A stretch of DNA of 64,000 bases from Hydractinia symbiolongicarpus. Its lineage: Eukaryota; Cnidaria; Hydrozoa; Anthoathecata; Hydractiniidae. The DNA lies in NCBI RefSeq assembly GCF_029227915.1, contig NC_079885.1, forward strand, positions 8,618,001 to 8,682,000, given 5' to 3'. Under the pieces are notes generated by a model. It did not search any database and was not told where the DNA came from. It saw nothing but the letters and a program-made list of their open reading frames with translations. A program made the translations under genes and the position numbers. Shown here piece by piece: positions 19,643-31,796 of this stretch. Positions within the stretch are counted from its first letter, which is position 1; each line of letters begins with the position of its first letter.

Positions 19643-21585
19643 TTACGGAATTATATCAAGTTTATCAGAAAATAAAAGTTTTTTAACAGATTTTGAAAGT
19701 TTGCCAAGGTACGCTCTTAGTGGTTTTAGTTTCTCAAAATCAACATGTGTGCCAACTACTTTTATTCCAAAGCTCTTTAGCTCTTTGACATCGTTATGTT
19801 CCCATTGAAGAAGATTTTCATTATTTAAAATTGAATTTGTGACATCTTTAAGTGCTTGCATAAGGATGTAGTCTCGTTTTATCATAAAGAAATTACTGTT
19901 CACAGTCTCTGGGTGATAGGATTGTAAGATACAGAATTCTGCATCAGTACACTGCATTTGCAACTGGCACTGCCAAAGTATTGTGAAAAGCCATTAAGTG
20001 ATTCCAGTGGTCCATCATTTTTTTGTCCTCTTGTCTTGACTTCTAATAAAATTCCTGCAGGGCCAAGTGCATCAGGGCTTGCACCATAATGGTTGTCAGT
20101 TAGATCTGTAAAAAATCCACATTTTTGTGCAGTTGCTTTTGACTTTAACTGAAAATTTTTGATAGCATCATTCTCAAATTTTTGACCACGGGCTATATTT
20201 GGTATGAAAGATATATCCTTTTCAGGTTTACCCAATTTCACAACATCCCACATTTCTTGAAACTTTTTTCGCCCATAAATACCAAGAAGGGCTGGTAGTC
20301 TACTACCAGTAATTTTCATATATCTAGCAGATTGCCACTCAGTGGTGTTCTGAGAAATATTAAAATAATTTGTACCACATGGCTTTGGAGCTTCTAAAAA
20401 ACTGATGTCTATTATTACTTCCTTATTACTTGGGTTCATTTGTTTATTGATATCAGCATGTAAATTTTTAATTTCATCTGTTTTATGAGTATACACTGTA
20501 AACGATTTTTCAATTTGGACAGCAACTTTATTTTGATTAACTATTTTGTTTATTATGTTGGTAGTGTTTGTTTTAGAAACTGGTTTGTGGACATATTCTA
20601 CTATTCTTTGCTCTTTGTTAATGTCATGTCTTATAATATTTTCATTGTATAAGGCTACACCACAATAGTCATGATCAGCTAAAGCATTGGCTAGTTTTAA
20701 TGTGTATTTGTATTGGAGCTGTTGGCCAAGTGAGGTAGTTTTTCCCAAATCAGTTTTCATTAACACTTGGTAGACATGCTGTTCTACAGGTTTTTCATTT
20801 TTGAGTTTTTCCTTTAAAGTTTTCATAATTGAAGTGACATCTCTTTTAAAATAAGATTCACTTGGATCTGCAGCATTAAGAACAACTTTTCCATTTTTCT
20901 TTTTTACATTTGCTGACTTAACTTTTATAGCCTTCAATGGAACCATTGGAATAGAGCCTTTTTTAGACCGCCGATGCCATTTTTGTAACTGTTGTGTCAC
21001 AGTCAGTTCCAAAATTTGATTGCCAGTGTCGTTGAAATGTTTTAAAAATAACAAAACTGCAAGAACGTGACAGCATAAGCCACTTGCACCAACTGGACAA
21101 CTGCAATGAGCTTTTTGAGGGTACCCATTTTCAAAAACAAGCACTGCTGGCCTTGCTTCAGTACCATATGACTTTTTGACCATTGCTTTTACATATGTAC
21201 ACAAATTATCAACTAAAGTTTTAACAGTTACTATCTTTCTACTCTGTAACATTCTAATAGCCTTTTCTTGCTGGCCTAAACTACCATATGTTTTCATTTT
21301 GCAGTAGTTCTTAAATATATCTTCATTGATAAGTGGTAGATCCTCATCCTTTTTACACCATTTAGCTGTAGTTGGAGGAATATCTGTGGGATCTAAGCTA
21401 CAACTAAACTTGTAATTTTTATTTGCTTTGTCTTCTAGACGTTTTACTAAACGAGGATATCGCATAAACTTTCTAATTTTTATCTGCAGTTCTTGAACAT
21501 TTCCTGTGGCACACTGACCTATATTTTTTAGCCATTCTGAACATTCTTCAAAGCTATAATTGCTAACATCCTTTGTATTGTCCAT
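19643..21585 (-). pseudogene. SAP-like / SWIM zinc finger / YqaJ (PDDEXK) nuclease, one frameshift
   Basis: The long ORF starts at 21585. N-terminal residues 8-45 resemble a SAP-type DNA-binding helix pair. A SWIM zinc finger follows near residues 170-190 (CSCPVGASGLCCH, a CxC...CxH pattern). A YqaJ/lambda-exonuclease-type PDDEXK domain comes near residues 425-540, with TEWQSARYMKITGSRLP, FENDAIKNF, a catalytic Asp in GASPDAL and EVK in LLEVKTRG. After about residue 540 the expected continuation (QCQLQMQCTDAEFC and on to the end at 19643) is in another frame. The break falls at a TTT run near 19987 and looks like loss of one T, from mutation or a sequencing slip. The total would be about 647 residues. 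YqaJ domains in animals usually belong to transposon- or virus-derived proteins. Its place in the TIR-bounded element beside a THAP gene supports a helper role in that element's mobility or repair. Confidence 0.75.
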
Positions 21586-21889
21586 GTTTATAAACTTTAA
21601 TAATCGATATCATAAATAAACTATATACTTTTGCAATATACAACGTTTTTCTTCGATTTATTATTATTTATCTAGCCAAGTACATCGAAACAATCGCCGC
21701 CATTATGATTTTTTTCCCTACAAGTGAATTCAGACGAACTTGACCGCGCCGTATGAATTTGGCTAATAGTCTAAAAAGCCCTGTAACGAGTTGGCAAAAA
21801 ACAACTTTTCTTTAAGTGCGGATAACCATGGCAGTTAATAAGAAGTACTATTGATATAGATATTTCTGGTTACTTTCACCTTTCTCGCT

Positions 21890-22081
21890 GTCCAGCTGCT
21901 ATGATCTTTTTATTATCCCAGTCTATAATATGATCATTCTTTTGGTATAGTCCGCAATCACATTTTGTTTGTATCAGCGTTGCGTACGATCCTTTTGTGC
22001 TCCTGCACACATTGTTTAAACATTCGTTTCGTTTCACTGACATAAATCTTTACACGGGATTTGTAGACAATATTACATTGA
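21890..22081 (-). pseudogene. GIY-YIG endonuclease relic of a Penelope-like retroelement
   Basis: The minus-strand frame reads CNIVYKSRVKIYVSETKRMF followed by QEHKRIVRNADT, then stops. The spacing IVYK..IYVSETKR..EHKR is that of the GIY-YIG nuclease domain fused to Penelope-like reverse transcriptases (normally xYxI..xYVGETxR). In-frame stops follow (after NKM and after IPKE). No reverse transcriptase is visible nearby, so this is an isolated fragment. Confidence 0.6.
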
Positions 22082-23155
22082 TTCTCTAAGTATAATTTGT
22101 TTTAGATTTTTAGATTAAAACACACAGCAGCTACTTATTCGTCTGCTGCATTATCCCCGTCATCGTTTCTATTAGTCTTGTTCCTGATTTTACTTTCAAC
22201 CCTTTTAATGGTTTGTCTCGAATACCTGTTTACAAGTAATGTGCTGTTTATGCCAGATATCTTTTTCTATCGGTCATTTTCCACTGACTACATTGACTGC
22301 TATGTCCAGTAATAAGGACACTACACTTGTTTTGCAGACACTTAACGATTAGATGTGTAGTTGAGATAGTGCTTAATTTCAAAAAACGTTGAAGTACCAG
22401 GTGGCCAGAAATCGGATTCAAATTCAAAAATTGTTGGCGAAAAACAATTGAAATAAGGGTTGCTGCATAATCTCAAACATGCTGCATAATCCATCTGGAT
22501 TACACCCGAAGTGTTTTTAGGGTCTTACGTTTCTTGCACTGCTGCTATTAAAATCGCTTTAGACGGACCATAGCCTGGACGTAAAAAGGTGAACCTAGCA
22601 AGGTTAAAGTATTACTCCAGATAAGCCTAAGATTACAATTTGAATCACTTTAAAACATTCAGTGTCTCCCAACTTTTATTTCTTAACAGCGAAGAACCTA
22701 TAGAGTTTAATGACCAAACGTTTTAGTGGGTCATTAACCGAAGCCATTTAGATTACTTTTCGGTGAGATTGATCAATAGTAAAGAGCAGTTTCTATTTTG
22801 TCAAGAACATTATTTTTAGGTTTACAAATATTAGTGTCAGAGGTCTATATTTTTCAGTATAGGCTGATGAGATTAATGAGTCATTTATCACTCCACACCT
22901 CCATGGGAAAGTCCAAAAGCATGACTAAGCAATATTTTTTTCACGGGAAAAAACTTGAAAAGCAACAACTTTATGAACGTGGGTTGAATAAAAACAGGTC
23001 ATCAAGCTTTATTTTATTTTTTTTTATTTATCTTTTTAAGTTGTATTTCACAAAGCCACCTCGAGACAGTTTACATTCGCTTTATGACAACACATCTCGG
23101 AAATTATCTCTGTCTTCTCTTTCGTTCCACATTCTTCGTCTGCTGTCATATGCAC
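22082..23155. other. Intergenic, no gene seen
   Basis: AT-rich sequence without a convincing ORF. A TTTATT run at about 23008 would be a poly(A) signal for the minus-strand gene ending at 23156. Confidence 0.5.
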
Positions 23156-26100
23156 CTATTCACATAGTTTTCCAGTCTTTCCACTTGGACACTCGCATGT
23201 GAAATCATCTGGACCATTTTGTTTGCAAGTGCCATTTTTACATGGATTTGAGAGACATGCAAGAGGGCCTAGAAGATTAAAAAACCAAACAATTCTTTAG
23301 CAATTTAAATTTAAATGCTTTTTAGCAAAACCAATCAGCATATATGTACATTCTGGAATAAAGCTAGAATGTGGAAAACAACAAAATGTCTCAAATTTAA
23401 TTCGTCGCTCTGCTAGCTGCTTTTGGTAACATCGTATCTATTTCTGTGCAAAATAAACAAAAAACCTCCAAAAACGAAACTATTTTACCCTTCTATACTT
23501 TGCGTTTTTGTGAACTGAATTTTACGCAATTAGACATTGTTAACAGAGTGGGTAGTTAGAAAGTACAATAGACTAGCTTTATGACATCTACTAAAATGAA
23601 CATTCTTGTTAAAACTCTCTGCATCAACAAACATGAAGTTTGCGTGGTAAGCATCAAATAAAGAAGCAATGTTTTAAATTTTAGCCACAGACCTTGATGA
23701 ATTTCATAAACTTTATTTGTGCTCCATTCACCGGCGCATGCGTTAGGTGGACACATATTATCCGTTTCTGGACAATGTTTAAAATCTCGACCAATGCACC
23801 TTGAACCAGCTCCGTCCCTTTGAAAATTCGTTTGATCGTTTCCAGCCCAACATTCTCCTAGGTGGAAATAACTTTGCATAATATTAAGCTAAAACACACG
23901 CTACAAAAACTAGTGTAATAGGAGAGGGTATTAAAGAGTCTACAGTGAAGCCTCTTTATAACAAACAACGATTGCAGTAGATACCCCTGTACGACGGACA
24001 CTCCACAAAAAGAAATGAAAAAACGGAAAACCTTTCTTTAGCAGGCGTCATTTCAGGTCCCAATTTACATTACCCCTTTAAAATGACCTCTTAAAAGCGG
24101 ACACGAAACAATGGGTCATATAAAGAATTATTTTAAGAACTTTATAAACAAATTGTCATTAGGCTTTTATACCGTAATACCCCAACACAGGTTCTTAAAG
24201 CAAACAAATTTGGGAGAAGCCCTACCTATAGCAGACACTTTTTTGAGGTCGCCTTGGTGTATGAACTGGCTGTGAGTTTAGTGACTGACACAAAACTAGA
24301 AAATCACTGCCAATTAAACTATTCTAACACTCAAAACATACCTTGCGGGGAAAAGATTTCGCGGGGAGCAAATTTTGCGTTTTCGCGTTTTTCGGCTATT
24401 TTCGCGAAGCGTAAGTACCCGCGAAAAAGACTGACAAGCGGATTGGCGAAATTTCATTTCACGCGAAAAAGCCCAGGAAGCCGATTCGTGAAAGTTAAAT
24501 TGCAGAAAAACCCCTCAAATTTCATATGTTTTTAACGTATTTTCTTCCGACAACACTAGCATTATATCAGTCTAAATCAATAGCTTTTGATGTTTTTTCT
24601 AATTAAATAATTTTATAATATAATAATTTATGTTCGATGTAAAGTAATCTCAAAAACCGAAAACAACTTTTACGCGAAATAGATTTAATCACTCATTTGG
24701 GAAAGTAAACCCCTAAAATTTCGCGTTTTTTTTTTCCTTGCGAAAATTTTTCCCGCGAAACTTTCTCCTTGTGAAGTATAAACAGCAATGTGATGCGAAA
24801 GAGAAGACAAATTTATTTAGTTAAAATTTTAAGCAAACTGTCTTGCACAAGAAGCTCAACTATAAAATATTTATTCTGAAAAATGTGCTATATATTCTGA
24901 AAAAAAAACTTTTAATAAGAAGAAACTTTGAAGTTGTACTAAGGACACAATCTAGTAATTCGTATTCGTAGTACAATGGTCATTCATTCTGTTTCAAGAA
25001 AAACAAGATGCAGGCGCTGCATAAACTATCTCGCTATTAAAAATGCACAACTATTTAAAACATCGACAATGCGACCCAATTCTACAATTTCTGCTAACAA
25101 AAAATGCAGCCTATTATTCATGGTTAAAGTTGTGCAATTGAAACGTTTATGGTCTTAAACGACATTTAGGTGACACTTTGATGTCACTATCATGTTCAGC
25201 ATACTTTTTTTGTTAACTGTGCAAAATGTTGTCGAAAATAAAGTAGTTGTAATTTTGGGCTAATTTTGGCCTAAAATGACATTTAGGTGACAAAAATCAA
25301 AATTATGATGTCATTATTATGTTCAGCATACTTTTTTTGTTAACTGTGCCAAATTTTGTCGAAAACAAATACCAACTGAAACGTCATTTAGATGACTTCT
25401 AAGTACTTAAAGAGTTTAGGTACAAAGTTTAAATCTATGACGTTGCAATTGACCATTTGGGACATAGTTAGCCAGCTACGAGTTGGAAACCTATCCTCGC
25501 AGGCGAGATAGTAAAAAGAAAAAAGGTCTTACCGTAAAATTGAATACCAAAGTATTTAAATCCTAGTTCTTTAGCTTTATGAGCACAACGACACAAGAAG
25601 GATGGTAAATAGGTTGTCTGCCATTTTCCCCACTCGATAAATCTTCCCTGCCAGTTCTCATGATAAGGATCTCTCTCGTTTAAGATGTAGTTATCCAACG
25701 GACGTCTATCAGCGGATAACCGAGGGTTATTGTCGTTCCAGCAACCTCGGGACTCAAAGTACAAGGGACAAACAGCATCTAGAAAAGTTTTTGAGTGGTA
25801 AGTGAAGTGTCTTAAAGGGTTAAGGGTTTCTAATTAAAAGATGTTTTTGTTTTGTTTATCAGCAAACATTATTACTATTGATAGTTTATATCTAAAAAAA
25901 ACACGTTTCAAAGAATACCGTATTAGCTTAAATGAGCGTAACTGTTCGATAGAGTACCCGCCCTCTTCTTGAATGAGCACCCACGTTTGAATTAAATATA
26001 TATTTAATGGGTGCCTCCTGCAAATAAGGGCCCTTTTTTCGAAAAGGGCGCATATCCAATAAAATAATGCTCGGTGGGGAACAATAAAGCTGAATTAATA

Positions 26101-28453
26101 TGTAGGACTATTTTGATTTTGTAAATAGTGATGTCTGGATTTCCAGGCAAATGTATATATTTTTCTTTTTTCTTTCTGAATTCGGATAACAGCGGTAAAA
26201 TTATATGAAAAAGAAACTAAAATCAAAAATCAAATTAATTTTAATGAACATACCGGAGTATCGACTAACTTTGTAAACATAATTAGCGTGGTCTGCGCCA
26301 GTATAGGCTTCACATTTATTCTTCTTTTCTGATATTGCTGTGTAACTCGATGTTTTGCAGTTAGCAGATGTACCATATCTAGTGTATTCGGCTTTTTTTA
26401 ACGGATCAAGGTTGGCCCAACATTCCCCTAAAGTTTAAAGAGATATAAGAGTATAACTAAGAAGCTGTTGTTTCTAGTTTTAAAAGTTAAGGCCTTCCAG
26501 TACAACAAAAGAAAAGGTAAGAAATTAAGATTCATGAATAGCTGTGCCATTAGCAATCCCCGGCGTAGTGTAGTATAGGTAATTTTTCGATAATTTTTTA
26601 GTTTTAATGATTTCTTGTGTGATAAAAGCGTGTTAGTGTAATATTTCAGTGGTGAAGATGACCGTAGTATTTCCTTGGTCAAACTTACTTTATTATTTCT
26701 GTGGTCAAACTTACCATAATATTCCCGTAGTCGAACTTACCGTAATATTGAATCCCGATGTAATCCACACTTGTTTTTTTACTTTCCAGCACCTGCTTGG
26801 CGCACCTGCAAAATAAGAATATGAAAAACTAGCCGACCCGTCGAAATTTTATTTGCAGTAACAACAACAACTACAGCGATAACGACAATAATAAGAGTAA
26901 TGACTTACTCGCATATGAAATTAGCAAGCCAGTGATGATAATTCTTCCAATTTATAGGAGGTAAAAAATAAACATCAGAGTTTCGGTCACGGCTGTTCAG
27001 CACCTTAAATGAAATTAAAAATTAAAAACATGGTGTTGGCAGCCGTGAAGAACTAAGGACTTTTACCTAAAGAAACTTAACTTTACCTGGGTTGGTAACG
27101 CCCTGTTTTGTTTTCCAGGAACATCACGCACATCATTAAAACATCCTACTGGTTCTACTTGATAGGGACACTTTGCTATAAAATGAAAACATAAAATAAC
27201 TTTTAATGATAATAAGCGCCCTCGCCTATAAACGCCCACTTTAGAGGAGCGTTTATTCGAAATATAATACAAATGTTGAAGAAGGATCTTCATATAATAT
27301 CGGAAGAAGGTCGATGCTGTACCAGCTCTTAATATAGTTGAAGATAATGATATTTATGGTGATATTATGTGAAGAAGTATATATTAAAAAAATACAAAAA
27401 TGCATTAAACACTCTTTTTTAAACGTTGCTTTAATTAGATGCCGCTTAATAATTAAAAAAATTATTAAACGTACCAAACGTGTATTAAACGTGTACCAAA
27501 CGTGTACCAAACGTGTACCAAACGTTGCTTTAATTAGATGCCGCTTAATAATTAAAAAAATTATTAAACGTACCAAACGTGTATTAAACGTGTACCAAAC
27601 GTGTACCAAACGTGTACCAAACGTGTACCAAACGTGTATTAAACGTGTACCAAACGTGTACCAAACGTGTATTAAAAGCATTACGGTAACAGGAATAAAA
27701 CATCAAATTTCTTAATGAAAAGGAATCTTAATTTCCGTAGTATTTTGGTAGTATTATTCCATTAAAAAATAGAACAGAGGATTTTCTCTAACTAACTGCT
27801 TTCTACGCGTTAAAAATTTCTACCGAAAGAAAACGAAAATACGTGTTATTTTAGCCTAAGCTGCTCAGTAGGTAAATGCAATGTTCAATGTCTTTTAAAG
27901 AACTTTGTCAATTGCTTGTTAGATTGTTCAGTTTTAAATCCTGCTTTTCAAATTTTTCAAATTTTCAGCTTGGCCAGTTGCTTAGCAGTTGCCTAAATAT
28001 TTTGACCCAAATTTCATTTCTCAGCAACACTGAACACTGGTAGCGTGTAAATATTATAATTTGAATAACTCCGTCGTTTTTTGCGGGTAAAAATTTTTTA
28101 ACGATTATAATTTTCCCGGGAGATGCTACGGTGAATTAATGAACCAACCAGAATTTAGTAATGATTCCGCAGAAGACTTTGAATTCGGTGAAAATGCAGT
28201 ATAATAAATACAAATTAACCAATTAAAACAATACCTACTCACATGTAATAAACTAATCAAAAACCCGTGAAATAATCCAGGGGAATTCAGTCGTCGGGAA
28301 ATTCTACAGTTCGCAGGTTACAAATCACCCTTGGCACACAAAACAGACAGCGAATATTAAAATAATCTTACCTAAGTCTTCCACTTTTATTTGATTGCAA
28401 GATATAAATTCAGTGTGGAGGATGAACAAAAGTATGGCAGCAGAAATAAACAT
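23156..28453 (-). CDS. Secreted protein with two WSC-like cysteine modules and a C-terminal EGF domain, 8 exons
   Basis: Coding exons in transcript order are 28453-28372, 27175-27087, 27003-26909, 26805-26741, 26427-26254, 25778-25533, 23857-23693 and 23268-23156. All introns are GT..AG, and the total is 1029 nt, 342 residues plus stop, with matching phases throughout. Exon 1 is a signal peptide (MFISAAILLFILHTEFISC). Exons 2-5 form module A (VEPVGCFND, FICECAKQV, YIGIQYYGECWA, VYKVSRYS). Exons 6-7 form module B with the same landmarks (SRGCWNDN, CRCAHKAKELG, YFGIQFYGECWAG, KVYEIHQ). Exon 8 is an EGF-like domain (CLSNPCKNGTCKQNG, CECPSGKTGKLCE). The module resembles the WSC domain in its GC[FW]xD start and GxQxYGECW core, and is common in cnidarian secreted proteins; WSC and EGF domains typically bind carbohydrate or proteins outside the cell. 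No transmembrane segment is seen. In module B one exon replaces three of module A. Confidence 0.85.
23941..24260. repeat. Tc1/pogo-like repeat fragment
   Basis: It begins TACAGTGAAGCCTCTTTATAAC, the TA-plus-CAGTG start typical of pogo-like ends, and contains GCGGACAC and GCAGACAC motifs. A matching right terminus is not clear, so it is probably truncated. It lies in the last long intron of the WSC-like/EGF gene. Confidence 0.5.
24340..24790. repeat. TTCGCG/GCGAAA-rich repeat
   Basis: Many short inverted TTCGCG and CGCGAAA motifs occur here. A related patch is at 63700-63860. Probably remnants of a palindromic MITE. Intronic. Confidence 0.5.
25161..25397. repeat. 117-bp direct duplication in an intron
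   Basis: GACATTTAGGTGAC recurs at 25161 and 25278, followed in both copies by GATGTCA and by GTTCAGCATACTTTTTTTGT. A third partial start (GTCATTTAGATGAC) is near 25383. Confidence 0.8.
27421..27680. repeat. 10-11-bp minisatellite with 99-bp higher-order unit, in intron 1 of the WSC-like/EGF gene
   Basis: Runs of ACGTGTACCA and ACGTGTATTA units. The block starting AAACGTTGCTTTAATTAG occurs at 27421 and again 99 bp later. Overlapping ORFs on both strands are by-products of the repeat. Confidence 0.9.
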
Positions 28454-31400
28454 CGTGTTTGCTAAAACAGTAACCGATTACAGCTTAAAAGTATGGGTTA
28501 TTGAGACAAAAAAATTGTAAATACTGCTGATAAATTAAACATCATGTCATTTATTGTACAACGCACACGTGTTTTACCCTGACCCCTTATCTTACCCTAA
28601 CAAGACGACAATTAGCTGGGTTCCCCTTTATTATATACAGTATGTCTTAAGTAGACACCATTAGTTCAAAAAAGTGTCCGCTTTATACAGATGTACATTT
28701 TTTATAAATGTTTGACCTAGATTTGATTAATTAAATTAGACCAAACTCGGTTTAAGCAGGTTCAACTACACCATATCGTCTTGTAATTGGCGCAAAACTT
28801 ACGGTGCCAGGTAACGTATATAAGTATAGAGTTTGATAAACATTGGATAAATGTTTGATAGACATTGGATAAGAGGCTAATTATATGGAAGTCGAGCCAG
28901 CCTAACTACAGGGCCAGCCCGCTAGCCGAGATCTTGCCTATTTTGCCCGAGATCTCGGTAAGCGGGCTGGATAAACTCCAAATAAAAAGTAACAGGCTGA
29001 CTCATTCAGAAGCTTTTTTGCATATAAGCACAAGCTGAAAAACAGCCCGTGAGTGAGCCAGGCAGCAACTTTAAAAACAGTCCCTAATCTTGTCTTTGAT
29101 TTCTTTTATCGTTTTTTTTTTATTCGAAATTTAATGCTAAATTATGAGTATAGTACATCCTCTTACATAATTAATTACTTAATGAAGGCAAACTTTCTTG
29201 AACTGATTCGTCGGATTGATGAAGTTTCGTTTATAACTCCTTATAAAAAACAGCCATTATCATTACTCGCACGTTTGGTAGCCTTCCTGTTATTTTGCTT
29301 CGAACTACTTTGGATAACCTTGAATGACGAAAAGTGACAGAGAACACATCGTGAAAGTTAAAAGCGCTCTCATAGAAAACAGAAAACATTGTGCATAGGG
29401 TGTATAATATTTAAACAACAAAGCCTCTTAATGGCAACTTCGGAAACTAATTCGAACTGTTTTTTTAATGTTCAATTTACCGCGCATCGCAAGGACGTGG
29501 AAAACAAAATCTCTTCAACATGATATAGTGTATACCCGAGAGGCTGCAATAGTTGGTTCAGAGGCTGAAAGATTTTTTGCAAAATGGACTGTTTCAATCA
29601 TTTGAAACCGGATAAATTAATGACTTGGAAAACTCTGTTGTCTGTTGTAGTAATTAAAAAAAAAGAAATTGTTTTTAAATATCATTTGCAGAGGACACCC
29701 CTTCATCTGTACCCCAACACCAATTGCCACCAGCCTGTACCGTGTAAAAACGAAACATGTTACAGCTACAGCTACAATATAAGATACAGTCAACACACTT
29801 GTTACCCAACCAACAATGGCTAAAAATCATATAAAAAATACAACTCACCTTTTTAAATGTCCTTTCTTGAGTAATTGCAAAATAAAAAACTCGGATCTCC
29901 CTTATATAGAAAAATAGAAGACACCATGATATTACCCTATATTCAAGGGATTGCAAGGACAAATTGGATTTAAGGAACAAATATTGAACGGATGCGGCTT
30001 ATTTGGAAATATAATAGAAAGGCATAAAAGGGACGATAAACTGCAGGTGTTGTATCAGGAAGATAGAAGGAAAGAGCGGTCTCCTTTACGAGACGTTCAA
30101 AACAACTTTGATTGTGGCGATAGATCAATATAAGTATAACAAAATAAACTCGTGAGGATTTTTATATAAGAATTACGCAATATCATTTTTTATTAATTCA
30201 TTTATCACTTTTCCATATTTGCGAATGTTGATTTGCAAAGATAGATCGTTTTTATTCCTTTTTTAGCTTCATTTTCTGGGAAACGCAAATATATTTTCCA
30301 AAGGTTTTGCAGGTGGGCAGATACTGGAGTTGTATTTGCCAACGTGAAATATAACTTATGATTTAAAACCCTTTTGAAGTTTTGAAAATCAATATATATA
30401 CTGACTCAGTGTTTAGGCTCGTTTCCATATGACTGCATTTTCCGCTTTTAGTCTCAAAATATACCTTTTTTGAAAAACCAATGATTTATTGGTTGTGTAA
30501 ATTGTAGTAACTGTTTCCAATTTAGATGTTGATTTTTTAGTACTCGCGCTAAGGCAACCTCGTCCCGAGGGACGTCAAGTAAGCGATGGCAGCCTTGACA
30601 TCAGGCAACAAACCCTGAAGCGAGGATGCGAGCAAATGTTGAAGTTGTCAAGTAGCAGACAAATTTCATCTTAATTCATTAGATGTTTAGTTTGTCAAAA
30701 AGTGAGATGATTGCAAGACAGAATTTGGAAGACAATGAAAAACTTTTTTGTCAAATTGTTCAAAAATAAGTTTGACACACTCTCCTCATTGACTTCTGAC
30801 TACCTTGTGTGATAAAATCATTACTGGAAGTGGACGTTTAGTTCAAGAATTACGACAAGCTTGTTTATTAAAATCGAACAATGCATCACATATTGAGTTT
30901 CCTTCCCCAAATTTTCTTTAATCGCGAAAACGATCGCTCGCAAAAGTTTTTTCCGAGAAATTATAAATATGGTCTTTAGCGAATGTTTATATCCTTAATT
31001 TCACATTTTGTCTTCGTGAAACTTTTCGCATAACATAACCCAAAATACGAGGGTAAGGAAATTGACAAAAAAAGAATTTGTGTTTGTCTATGTTTATATA
31101 TTGAACGCAAAAAAATATATATGAAGAAGAGGAAAATATTTACAAGTGCTATGTACATCATGAAAACTGCAATAAAACACCAGTCTGTGTATGTCACAGA
31201 TGATCTCTGGAAATAATTATTTATGGAAAAGCTCCACGTGTCAATTTCTAAGACAAAACAAAAACCTCTGCATACCTTAAATTTGAAATTTTGCGCTCCT
31301 AGGTTTAACACAATTTTAATTTTCCCTCATTTCATCCAGGTTTTCACCTCAATGTATTGTACATTTTTTTAAATTAAGACTTTTTTTATAAACCGGTAAT

Positions 31401-31796
31401 TTCGCATGTCTCATTGTCCTCAAAAGCTCCATCAATCTTGGATTTACGTCAACCAATCATCAAATACTGTGATTTTTGATGCTCTTTAACTCTGTGGAAA
31501 AAGATTTTACGAAACTTTAAATAGCATTATTCGTTTTTTTTTGTAATCCGTAGCCGATTGCGCAAAAATTTCAAAAATTAAGGTACGTTCGTTTAGGGAG
31601 CTTTTCGAATCATCATCAAATTTACGGCATGCAATTTATTTGCCGCTATTTCATTTTCTTTCAATCTTTTTTATATCGGCAAAATCTCTACTCAAAACTC
31701 TGTATACAATTTCTCAAAAACAGCAATAAATTTATTCTAGATTCTAACACTAAAGTTCAATGAAATAGTCTTAAGTTAAAAAAGTCATCTGGTAAA
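28454..31796. other. Intergenic between the WSC-like/EGF gene start and the HSF 3' end; no gene seen
   Basis: Several short ORFs (e.g. 29053-29337, 29951-30133) show no recognisable domain or splice context. The region contains the hairpin at 28914-28970 and a palindromic patch CTCGTCCCGAGGGACG near 30560. A candidate HSF poly(A) signal (AATAAA on the minus strand) is near 31731. Confidence 0.5.
28914..28970. repeat. Hairpin repeat CCAGCCCGCT...AGCGGGCTGG
   Basis: The arms CCAGCCCGCTAGCCGAGATC and GATCTCGGTAAGCGGGCTGG pair almost fully around a short loop. It is GC-rich in AT-rich context and probably the core of a MITE. Confidence 0.75.

Larger units (their letters stand above)
18350..21766. 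mobile_element. TIR-bounded element carrying THAP and YqaJ/SWIM genes
   Basis: The ends are inverted copies: TTAGCCAAATTCATA at 18350-18364 and its complement at 21752-21766. A weaker second block (GTGGGGAAAAAAATCCATAATGG at 18396 onward versus 21697-21724) lies further in. Inside are a plus-strand THAP zinc-finger ORF (18608) and a minus-strand YqaJ-type nuclease gene (21585 to 19643), converging. THAP domains bind transposon ends in P-element and Kolobok-type transposases, so I infer a cut-and-paste DNA transposon. The catalytic part of a THAP transposase is absent, because the 285-bp tandem unit sits where it should continue. No clear target-site duplication is seen. Confidence 0.65.

Noticed and set aside
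22798-23202. 134-residue plus-strand ORF
   Set aside because: No start context or domain. It overlaps the EGF exon of the minus-strand gene, which has strong support.
27253-27715. ORFs of 125 and 142 residues on opposite strands
   Set aside because: Both are translations of the ACGTGTACCA minisatellite and its flanks in an intron.
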